From positions 8,659,686 to 8,723,685 of the forward strand of contig JACTAT010000060.1 of NCBI GenBank assembly GCA_014526335.1: DNA of 64,000 bases, written 5' to 3'. The translations under genes were made by a program, and so were the position numbers. This stretch comes from Chrysaora quinquecirrha (lineage: Eukaryota; Cnidaria; Scyphozoa; Semaeostomeae; Pelagiidae). The notes beneath the pieces were generated by a model, which ran no database searches, had not been told where the DNA came from, and worked only from the letters and a program-made list of their open reading frames with translations. The stretch's first letter is position 1, and each line of letters opens with the position of its first letter. Below, in pieces: positions 48,301-59,208 of this stretch.

Positions 48301-51005
48301 AATATTTGTGTTTTGGTGCTATTAGTTTTCGGTTAGTATTTAACCACAAAAAATCGGATTTAGGAATTTGTGTACGGATGTAACGCAAGGAGGAAGGTCT
48401 AACTTGATAGGACCAAACTGCCCTTATAGACTATCGTCATTGAAAATCATCTAAGGCCATTACCAAACGATCAAAAATTTGTCAAACATTTGGGATTTGC
48501 TTTACAAATAATGTTTGACCGTTTGGTGACGTCACAAAGCATTGCTCAACAAGCAAGAATAGACTAAATTTTGTGTGCAACGTTTTTGACATGGTTCAAA
48601 ACATTTTTGCTTGACGCCAGTATAAAATGTTTGACGGGCAGTTTTTCGTGACATGGCCAAACGGTCAAAAATTTTATAGTTTTATCAATTGTGGCTACAC
48701 CAAAGCCATTTACTTTTGCCCTAACCCTAACCAACACACCACCCCTTTCATTTAAAATTCAGGTAATATTTTGCCTGACAAGCAAATTTCAAATGTTTGG
48801 CCAACAATGCTTGATCGTTTGGCAGTGGCCTTAGATATCATTGTCTGAACATTGTCATTGGCATAGCATGCAAATGTTTTCGAAAATAAGGCCTGAGGTT
48901 AATCACCAATGGCCAATTTCAAACTGTTAATACTTTATTATATTTTTTTCTATCCGTATTTCGGTATTTCTTCAAGCACTCTTGCAGAAATTCTAATCTG
49001 TAACTTTTTCTTGTGAAAGCTCTCACAACAGCAGATCTTTTCTACTTGAAAGATCATCATAAAGAAATCATTTGCTCTTTCGTTTCTGTTGTGAAGTAAT
49101 TCAAACACATTCAGAATGACAAATCTCTTTCTGCGTCCATTGTTGTAGGAACCTGATAACAGTATTCATTACTGCTGGCTGTCCCTTATTATTCTGTTTT
49201 GATTTTCTAGTGAGACAAGAGTTCGAAATCGGAAAAGAAATGGAAACTCCGAGAAGGCTTATCACTAAAATCACGAAATCAGAAACTGAATGAAATTGCT
49301 TTGGCAGCTTGCTTGTTGTGCAAGAAAAAACTGAATGCAAGGAATCTCTTTTTTGGAATTTACTATTGAATGCATTTGGATACTTAACTGTACAGAGTAG
49401 CTGGCCAATCAGATTGTTCATCTGAGTATGGATACTCTAAGGTAGAATAAGACAGACTAAAATTAATTTAAGCGATTTGACAATTTAGACATAAGACTTT
49501 GCGGATTCTACTGTATATTCTAGCATGTAATACCCCATCCACTTCGTACAGTAGTGCTCTTTCTCGCAAATCCCCGGGTTGGTCTCACTGAAAAATAATA
49601 ACGGGGCTTTGAGAAGGTTAAATCAACCTAAGTCGTTGCATCCAAAAATTGCCATGATTTCAGAAACTGGCAAAAAACTGTGGTTGGCTTCCGAAGCGAC
49701 TCGAGACCTTGAAATCAATAACCTCTTTCTAGGGGGCCCGAAACTGGATCGTTGTATATATCTTATCTTAGACTTAAAAAGGGATTAATACATCCCGTCT
49801 CCATTTTGGTGTCACCAGTCCCCCCCATGACATGGTTGAATTGTTTGCTTTTGTGGAAATAGATTCTGCTCAGCTTCTTTGATCAGACCTTATGCCACAG
49901 GTTTGTCCATATTTGGAGATGCTGAAGAAAAATGTTTTAAAATATCTGCATCTATTTGATGTTTCTGGTCAGTCCTAGTATGATCTTTTTTGGAGATTTT
50001 GGAGATAGACTTTGGCAGCAAAAATTCCTAATTTGCAAGTGGCACACACCCGTTATCGTAAACGATATCTGCTCATCCTCAAAGGCTCTCTCTTATATAT
50101 TTGCAGCAGCGTCCTTCCCCTTATTAACGCTATTTTGGTTTATAAGTTATAACCATGCACCATGCATCACTTTAATTTTAACAAACTGTAATCTTCGATG
50201 TTCCGTTGTACTTTTGAAGTAGATTTTAACATAGAAAAATGTGTTTATAATAGAAACATATACCACTATTTGTGTCTTCTTATTTTGTTTGTAACTCTCC
50301 GAGTAACCAAATCGTTTTGGCAACGCGAAGCAAGCAAAGAAGCTTTTAGTTAACGAGGGTCGGGAATTGCAGCCCTACATACACCCTTTTTTATATAAAG
50401 AACCCCTTTATAAGAATCTATAAGTAGAAGGCCGAAAAGAACTATTAAGGAACTTTTGGTACTAAAATTTAATCAAAAGAGATCCAAAAATAAGGCCAGC
50501 CTTTTCTTGCTGTCTGATTGGGGTAAAAACATCTTGGGGTGCCAGAAAAATGTTCCCCTCTGTGAAAATTCCAAAGGCTTTGGTACCAGATTCCTCTTCT
50601 ATTGTTTCCTACTGTCACAGGGAAACAAAGCATCCTAATCCTACATCCACATTCTTAGGCCATGCAAAGGTTCTACACCCTTTTCGTAATGGCTGGAAGT
50701 TAACGACGAGTAACGGGGGAGTATATCGCGGAAAGACAAAGTTTTGTAGCATACTGGCTGTTGAAAATAAGATAAATATATTATAAATGGTGGTACAGGA
50801 AAAGAAATCTTACATCAAATAAAGTGGGTGTATGTTTTGCGAATTGCGGATGAGGAACTCGCACAGTTTTGCCCACGAACTGAAACTGAGCAAGCAATTT
50901 TTTGCATCAATTATTGTCGTTGGTAACTCATTTGTGAAGCCGTATTTCATTGCAGTTGAACCGTTATCAAATTATAACGGACTTGACGCCCTTTGCTTTC
51001 GATGA
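42316..51005 (+). CDS. Charged coiled-coil protein; C-terminal half resembles kinetochore protein DSN1
   Basis: Ten exons: 42316-42425, 42670-42709, 43818-44036, 44525-44687, 45230-45278, 45703-45729, 46135-46206, 47117-47246, 47978-48065 and 50956-51005. Phases are consistent and the product is about 315 residues. The N-terminus is basic (MADRVTRSASRT; KRKLKKDL). Residues near 75-105 contain KKRRPSSIKRGGRRSIV, with Aurora-type R-x-S motifs. A highly charged middle follows, then helices EQMEWAKLLKKHQVEL and a stretch ending EEFSNYMEYIMNFASKLKQF. In order and spacing these recall the C-terminal helices of DSN1 (MIS12 complex), but the usual DSN1 N-terminal head domain is not evident. The last exon is the least certain: the only in-phase reading ends at TGA 51005, only 76 bp before the ABL start. 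Expression and exon order are inferred, and the DSN1 link is tentative. Confidence 0.7.
42910..43082. repeat. Foldback repeat (about 170 bp)
   Basis: GAAAAATGCGGACCTAGCAG and AACCCGTTAGT at the left are mirrored by GACTAACGGGTGTGGAAAAG and GGTCTGCGTTTTTCAC at the right. Located in intron 2 of the DSN1-like gene. Confidence 0.6.
43483..43650 (+). mobile_element. Possible tRNA-derived SINE, different family
   Basis: GGTGGCATGGCGGAGTGAGT and, about 55 bp on, CATAGGTTCGAATC resemble boxes A and B of a tRNA promoter. The intervening arms do not fold as a functional tRNA. A looser relative may lie at 47845-47950 (GGTGCCATGGCTGCGTG ... GTTCGATCC). No terminal features were confirmed. Confidence 0.4.
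44213..44466. repeat. Dispersed repeat family D, copy 2
   Basis: Matches 18728-19050 over CTACTTCTGTGATTAGTT, CATCAACTATATACTA-like and TATCGTAGGTCGACA segments. Located in intron 3 of the DSN1-like gene. Confidence 0.55.
44722..45121. mobile_element. MITE family A, copy 2
   Basis: Same ends (CACGCTCTTTTTTATAAGGA and TTCTTTATAAAAAAAGCGTG) and interior as 6027-6402, including TTTATGTGATTTTCGACTGC. It is flanked by TA, and lies in intron 4 of the DSN1-like gene. A decayed fragment may lie near 50385-50460. Confidence 0.8.
46757..47032 (+). mobile_element. SINE-like element, family S1, copy 3
   Basis: GGGACGTCGTGGTCTGGCTA, a box-B-like GGGTTTGAGACCC, CAGTAGCGTCACAGC and the tail CTTAGCGACTGGCGCGAAAT match copies 1 and 2. 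About 100 bp of extra AT-rich sequence lies between body and tail. Located in intron 7 of the DSN1-like gene. Confidence 0.7.
48211..48306 (+). repeat. 96-bp direct duplication, first copy
   Basis: TATAGTTTTATCAATTGTGG to GGTAATATT-like sequence, including CCCTAACCCTAACC, recurs almost unchanged at 48675-48770, inside a foldback element. Confidence 0.85.
48452..48833. mobile_element. Foldback MITE, CAAACATT family, carrying captured sequence
   Basis: It begins TAAGGCCATTACCAAACGAT and ends ATCGTTTGGCAGTGGCCTTA, an inverted pair. The interior has the usual family motifs, but 96 bp near the right arm (48675-48770) duplicates sequence lying just outside the element at 48211-48306. Confidence 0.75.
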
Positions 51006-51081
51006 GATGAGCACAAAAGCTGTGATTCAAACGTTTCTTGGTGGGAATCAAAAAGTTTTGTAATCGACTAGGCCTTACGGT

Positions 51082-54000
51082 ATGGGCCAGACGCAGGGAA
51101 AGACCAGGGAAGGAGGGGGCACGAAAATCTCGAAATCAAAAACCATAAAAGCAAAGGGTGGAAATGATATTTCTAAATCGACGGAGAGTTTATCTGATGA
51201 TCCAAAGGCTCCAAAAGGTATTAATTTATCAAATTTTTAGATTTACTTCTATGAAGTTAATGATTTATTGCAAAAATTTTTCTGCCACCCACTGCTGCTA
51301 CTGGCCTGGTGTTGCCGTTTTTCTGGTATCGTTGGTATCAAAGACTCACAGAAGGTGTTGAGAAGTTTTACACGTGAGGATTAGGAGGAAACCTGCTTAT
51401 TACTGTTACTGAATAAGAAAACTTATGTATGGAGAATGATCTTATGACCTTCATGACAGAAAATTACTTATTTTAAATCTCAATCAGTTTTGAATCAAAC
51501 AGATGCTGACCTTCCTGGACAGGTTTTGCAGCAGAAGAGGTCTTATGGGGGTTAAGACCTGGGGGTACTCCATATTGTAGGCTGACAGGTATGTGCCCCT
51601 CATATGGGTGGGTTTTCCTTCAAAAATTTAGTACTGGGTCCGATATGCCTAAAATACCTCAAAGTGGTATAGAATCAAATTTCCTTAACATTTGGTACAC
51701 AAATTCATCCAAAAATAATAAAACTGGGTGGCTGAATGTGTTAAACAATACCTTAATGGTGGGTTGGTTTGTAAAAACTCTGGGACATAACCCTGTACAT
51801 TTCAGGGTCAAGTACCCCAAGTGGTTTATCCGTAAGTTCCCTTGGACAGGTCCAGAATTATATGTTTTCCCATCTTCTTTGCTATTTTAAAATATGAATG
51901 CTTATTCTTATAGATTTTATGGCCCATAGGCCACTACCTGCCATACCTCCAGTTTCTCCAACTGAATCAGAAATTGTATCAATAGCATCTGCACCAGAAC
52001 CAGAAGAACAAGAGTTCAGTGCTGATGAAACATCATTGTTTCTCGTGCAACATGACTTCGAAGCAACAGACGAAACTACGTTGACAATCAGAAAAATGAA
52101 GTTGTCAAGGTTCTTGATCCTAATACAAAAGATGACTGGTGTCAAGCAAAAGACAAACATGGGCGAGTAGGATGGGTACCCACTTCATACCTGGTAGAAA
52201 ATCACAGTTTGAATCGGCATGATTGGTATCATGGTAAGATATCTCGCAACAGAGCAGAATACCTCTTGAGTAGTGGCATCAATGGTAGTTTTCTAATCCG
52301 AGAAAGCGAGAGCAGCATTGGACAGTATTCATTATCTGTCAGATATGAAGGACGGTCTATCATTATCGTGTCAATAATGATCCTGATGGGAGCTTATTTG
52401 TTCAAGAGGGTATCAAGTTCATGTCAATTCCAGAACTAGTTACATATCATAATCAAGAATCTGGGGGTTTGATTACTTGTTTGAGATATGCTGCCCCCAA
52501 ACTTGATAAACCACCCCTTTATTCCATGTCACCAGACTCAGATCAATGGGAAATTCCTCGGCAAGAAATTACTATAAGTCAGAAGCTTGGTGGAGGACAG
52601 TACGGTGAAGTTTATAAAGCAGAATATAGAAAATTTCAAAGGACTGTTGCAGTCAAAACACTCAAGGTATATTTTTGTTTTTTTTTTTAGTTTGTTATTG
52701 TATTTCAGTAGATGGTGTTCTGTTTGCCTGGAGCTGCAGAAATGTGGTTCATTTGAAGAATTCTATGCATATCCTGGGTGGACAGAGGCAGTTTTAGTTG
52801 TCCTATTACCCTCAAGAATAATGAGGCATGAGAAAATCATAAGATCCTAGACAGGCTTATTTGGCCACATGCTAAGGAAGTGGCAACTAGTGCACCTAGC
52901 CATCACAGGAAAGTTTGGTAGTTTTAGAGCACGCAGCAGACAGCACATGACATGCATGGATTGGCTGAACAGAGTAACAGGGCTACTGGCAATGGATATC
53001 ATAAGTTGATTTTACAAAATGCAGGAAAAGAATAGTGCAAACATTAGCATCTGATAAAGCGCCTATTAATTGAACTTTGTTATGTTTCTAAAATTGTCCC
53101 CAAAAAGATGAAAACAAAAATTGTATAGCTTTAAATTGTTATTTGTTTGGAATTTCAATCTTTGTTTCCAAACTTTAGGAAGATGCAACTGACGTTCAAG
53201 AATTCCTAAAAGAAGCAAACGTAATGAAACATATTCGACATCCAAACCTTGTGCAGCTAATTGGAGTTTGCACGCAAGAGAGGCCTATTTACATCATTAC
53301 AGAATACATGGAACGTGGCAATCTGCTTGACTATCTAAGAAGTCCCTCGAGTAAAGATATCCCGGCTACTACATTGCTTTACATGGCAACACAAGTTGCT
53401 GCAGCCATGGAGTACCTTGAGAAGCTTAATTTCATCCACAGGTAATTGTGATTGTAATTGTACATTATTTAATGTTAGTATTTACAATAGTGAAGAAACA
53501 CTAATTCATACTAGCATAAAGCAACTCCAAAGATTGCATCAAAGGAATTGAATAGTACTGAGAAACTTTAAATATTGGTTTGCGATTGGCTGGGGCTCTC
53601 TTGGATGTTTATCTTCGTTGTGTACTTTGGAAACACTGGGTTTAAGTCTCGTTAAGCTGAAGATTGCTGGCAGCAGCCCAAGTGCATATGAGAATAGGAA
53701 TCTTGTGTAAATTATTCTTGCAGGGAAAATAATGGCGAAGTCACTACTATTACCATTACTATTGCTCTTACTATAACTATTACGATTACGATTAATATTA
53801 CGATTACTATTGCTACTGCTATTACTTTAACTGTTACTGTTACTATTGCAATTACAATTAATGTCATTATTAGTATTACTATTACTATTGCTACTACTAT
53901 TGCTATTACTATTACTTTTACTATTGCTATTGCTATTACTTTACGAGTATAGCTATTACTATTACTATTACTATAATTACGATTATAACGGTAATACTGT

Positions 54001-54516
54001 TAATGTTGCTATTACTATTGCCATAAACGATTACTATCGCTATCACTATTATGATTACGATTACGATAACGATTACGTTTACGATTACGATTACGAATAC
54101 GAATACGATTATGATTACGATTATGATTGCTAGCCTCAAAAATTGCGTGCCTTTTGTTATGGTTACCATAGAAACACTTATCTTCTGAAACACTTACCTT
54201 CTGAAAACTCACCCGCATCGCGGGTGTCATAGAAAAGCACGCCGCATCGCGGGCGTCAAGGTAAAAAGCTAGTCTACTTGTAATGGTAAACACATAAGAG
54301 AATTGATAAACTGTGGACAAAAAAGAACATTATCATCATCATCATCACCATAGTTATCATCACCGTCAAAAGTATCATTATCGCCATCATCAACTATAAC
54401 ATTACAATCACCATTAGAATCATCCTCATCATCATCATCATTACCATCTTCATAATCATCATCATTACCATCTTCATAATCATCATCATCATCATAATCA
54501 TAATCATCATCAGATC

Positions 54517-54553
<37 letters not shown>

Positions 54554-57500
54554 GCCATCAAAATCATAATAATAATAATAATCATCACATTCATAATCAT
54601 CACAATCATCGTTATCTTCATTTCATCAAAATCATCATCATCATCATCATTAAAATGTGAAAGCTGAAGGTCAAATATAAGCAAAGTTTTATAAAACAAA
54701 GCTTTGGCTGGGGTAGTGAGCCAGTGAGTCACGGAGGTTAAGGGTATCTCTGACTGTGTTCCATCTACTTGAATTATAATGCAACGTTTCTATGCACTGT
54801 CTGCACTCGAAAATCCTATTATTAACAGCCTAAATAAAAGTCAAACAGTTCGATGGTAAATGCTTAATGAAATTTTTTGCCACCAAATTGCCAAATCTAC
54901 TGAGAATATTCCAAACGCTTTTGTGTCAACTTAAGACGTAAAATAAATAGTATTACTGCTGCGCAAATTCGAAAATCCTATCCGTATCTCATCGCAGACT
55001 TTAATTTTAAATGTCCTTCATGAACAATAAATATCTCACTGTATGAAACGATTTTCATTTTGTGTGGTGTGCTCTGAATTTTCAAAGGAACATTCAACTT
55101 GAAACCCGTAAAATTTATGGCCTCTTAGTAGTGCTTCATATGCATTGAAACAGTAAAACACAAAGTTTAATGTGGCGATTTATGGAAATAATCAAAGCAA
55201 CAAATCTTCTTGAAAACGGAAAGAATATGAGTAAGATTCCAAAATGAATTACAGTCTCCTAGTGTCCTTTGACGTCCTTTGACCCCTGAAAACGTGAAAA
55301 CGTACTTACCAAAAACGCGAAACAACCCAAAATTGCCCACAACCAGCAAAAAGCACTCAAAACGAACCATAACTTGATGAAAAGCACCCAAAACCACCCA
55401 GAAAAGTCGAATTCATCTAGAATCATATATTAAGTGGCAGAAAATCCTTGAAAAATCACCAGAAACTCTCATGTTCTTTGAAATTTCATTCTTAACTCTT
55501 AAAATTCTACTTTCGTCTTGGGACTTTTGTTGACATAAAAAGCTTTTACATCACTGGAGTGGGAAAACTCTTTTTTGCTCACAACAGTATTGTAGTATTG
55601 TATTTGAGCGTGAAGTTGAGAGATAAGACACAATCGTACGCTGCAAATAAATATACCGTTGGGAAAGGTATCCATTGTCTGGAAAGCGTGTTTCATTTTG
55701 ATATCTCAAAATATCTTGTAAGAAAGACTACATCACAACTAAATCGTAATAATGTAATCGTGAAGGCTCTGCTATGATCAAAATGTCACCATTTGTATTC
55801 ATGGTCGTGCGATAATCGTACGAAAGAAATTCTCACGTCTCACGATTGTGCGATAGTCGCACAACAGTTAAGATTTTATATGGAATCCAGGCTTTCAAAG
55901 CCGCAAGTCATTGAATAAACCCCTGAGAGTTGCACGCAAAAGATTCAATGTTCGTGCAGTGAAAGGAACATAATAGATGGCCGCAATCAAAACCAAAACT
56001 TGTTGAACTCGAGATAAAATCGAAGTTTTCATCAACTTGCGCTTCTCAAATCATTTAGAAAAATACGGCATGCACTACCTGGGCAGAAAGGGCGTCGATC
56101 AAAAAAAGAACCACGTTTCTAGGTGGCCCAGGGAAAGAGCCTTTCTTGTGTAATCGAACAATGGGCCACAACAAAGGGGCAACCTAATTTGCATTTAAGG
56201 AGTTTAGTAATATAGATTTTACCTTGACACCCGCGATGCGGCTGTGTTTTTACCTTGACACCCGCGATGCGGGTGAATATTAGTACCAGTTTAGCCTTGG
56301 AAAGACAAGATACCACTCAGCTACCTTTTAAATTGCTGCCTTTTAACTTGCAGCCTTCTGAACTTTCGCTAGATTCCGGGGAGGTTGTGGGATGCCATGG
56401 GGAGCTAACCTCCCCGGACTCTAGCGAAAGTTCAGAAGGCTGCAAGTTAAAAGGCAGCAAGTTAAAAGGTAGCTGAGTGGTATCTTGTCTTTCCAAGGCT
56501 AAACTGGTACTAATATTCACCCGCATCGCGGGTGTCAAGGTAAAACACAGCCGCATCGCGGGTGTCATAGAAAAGCACGCCCGCATCGCGGGCGTCAAAT
56601 TAAAAAGCTAGTCTACTTGTAATGGTAAACATATAAGAGAATTGACGAAAGGGTATTAAACTGTGGACAAAAAAAGAACATTATCATCATCATCATCACC
56701 ACAGTTATCATCACCGTCAAAATTATCATAATCGCCATCATTAACTATAACATTATAATCACCATTAGAATCATCCTCATCATCATCGTTACCATCTTCA
56801 CAATCATCATCATCATCATAATCATAATCATCATTAGATCTCATCATCATCACCAACATCATCATCATGCCATCAAAATCATAATAATAATAATAATCAT
56901 CATCATCATCATCATCACAATCATCATTATCTTCATGTCATCAAAATCATCATCATCATCATCATTAAAATATGAAAGCTGAAGGTCAAATATAAGCCAA
57001 GTTTTATAAAACAAATCTTTGGGTGGGATAGTGAGCCAGTGAGTCACGGAGGTTTAAGGGTATCTCTGACTGTGTTCCATCCACTTGAATTATAATGCAA
57101 CGTTTCTATGCCCTGTCTGCACTCGGAAATCCTATTATTAACAGCCTAAATAAAAGTCAAACAGTTCGATGGTAGATGTTCGATGAAATTTTTGCAACCA
57201 AATTTCCAGATCTACCGAGAATACACTCGGTCTCCTACTGTCCTTTGACGTCCTTTGACCACTGATAACGTGAAAACGTACTTACCAAAAACGCAAAACA
57301 ACCCAAAATTGCCCAAAATCAGCCAAAAGCACTCAAAACGAACCATAACTTGATGAAAAGCACCCAAAACCACCCAGAAATGTCCAATTCACCTGGAATG
57401 ATCTATTAAGTGGCAGACAGTGTTGCCACGCTCCATCTACCGTTTCTCCCTACTGCGCAGGCGATTTCTACCTACTTCTACCTACGCATGTTAGCTTTGA

Positions 57501-59164
57501 TTCTACCCACAATTCCCTACAATTTTGAAAATATACCTACGTTTCTACCTACGTTCACGCTAGTGGAAGACATTCAGCAATCCAACTGGTGGGGTAAAGA
57601 GGAGAAATATCCAAAAGAATCCTTAAAATGGGTTATTTAGTCTCGTTTTTTTTTTAGAGAAAATCGCAAAATTTTCCCCCAAACTGAAAAAACGTTGGGG
57701 AGGGGGGTGCTAGTCCCTAAGCCTTGAATAATTTCTCCCCTTGCGTCGACGTTATTTTGAAAAGCAAATTTAGATTTAGTTTTAGAAAGTCAATTAAAAG
57801 AATACAGTGTATATATCAACTATTTATAAGCATAAATGTTATTCAACAGAAAAATGAAGACTTTACAAGCATCAGAATACAAATTTCACTCTAGAGCAAA
57901 AGCTGCTACAGTTTCTCGTTCATTCGCTGAAAGAACTTCTTGCATTTGCATGATAACTTGCAAGGAGGTTGTCAACATTGAAATTGGTTGGAAAATGCTT
58001 AAGTCCTTAACTTAAAAACATCTATAGAAATAGCTTCTCCCAAATTGGGAGTAACATGCATAGGGGGAATCGAAGTAGAACAAAGATTTTAACAGGTTTC
58101 TACAAGGTGTAAGTTTCTATTGTCTTTTATGCTCTTTTCGGAAACTACCCCAGAGGAAATCAATAAAAGCTAATTGATGATCAAAGTCGAAAAAAAACAA
58201 TTCGATTGTTTGGCGGTGAAAAATTAAAAATCCCTACAATTTCCAGAAATCTACCTACTTTTCTTCATTTATCCCGTAGGTTTTCCTACAACCTACAAAT
58301 TCATAAAATCCCTAAAGTAGGTGGAAATCCTACTGTGGCAACACTGGTGGCAGAGAATCCTAGAAAATCACCAGAAACATGTTCTTTGAAATTTCACTTA
58401 ACTCTTAAAATTCTACATTCGTCTTGAGAAAAATACGGCATGCACTACCTGGGCAGAAAGGGCGTCGATCAAAAAAGAACCACGTTTCTAGGTGGCCCAG
58501 GAAAGAGCCTTTGTTGTGTAATCGAACAATGGGCCACAACAAAGGGCAACCTAATTTGCATTTAAGGAGTTTAGTAATATAGATTTACCTTGACAGCCGA
58601 TGGGTGAATGTTAATAGTTTAGCCTTGGAAAGACAAGATACCACTCAGCTGCCTTTTAACTTGCTGCATGCCTTTTAACACAGCCTTCTGAACTTTCGCC
58701 AGAGTCCGGGAGGTTGTGGGATGCCATGGGGAGCTAACCTCCCCGGACTCTAGCGAAAGTTCAGAAGGCTGCAAGTTAAAAGGCATGCAGCAAGTTAAAA
58801 GGCAGCTGAGTGGTATCTTGTCTTTCCAAGGCTAAACTGGTACTAATATTCACCCGCATCGCGGGTGTCAAGGTAAAAAACTCACCCGCATCGCGGGTGT
58901 CAAGGTAAAAAGCTCGCCCGCATCGCGGGCGTCAAGTTAAAAAGCTAGTCTACTTATAATGGTAAACACATAAGAGAATTGATAAAAGGGTATTAAACTT
59001 GGACAAAAAAAGAGCATTATCATCATCATCATAGTTATAATCACCATCGAAATTTTAATTATCGCCATCATGAACTATAACATTTTAATCACCATTAGAA
59101 TCATCCTCATCATCATCATCATCATTATTACCATCATCATAATCATCATCATCATCATCATCAG

Positions 59165-59208
<44 letters not shown>

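Noticed and set aside
51898..52170. ABL exon 2 as a pseudogene because of two frameshifts
   Set aside because: All other exons, splice sites and catalytic residues are intact, and both breaks fit one missing homopolymer base.
56317..56598. Near-identical 70-90-codon frames on both strands with repeated MTPAMR
   Set aside because: They arise from the perfect symmetry of the palindrome, and MTPAMR is the CCCGCATCGCGGG repeat translated.
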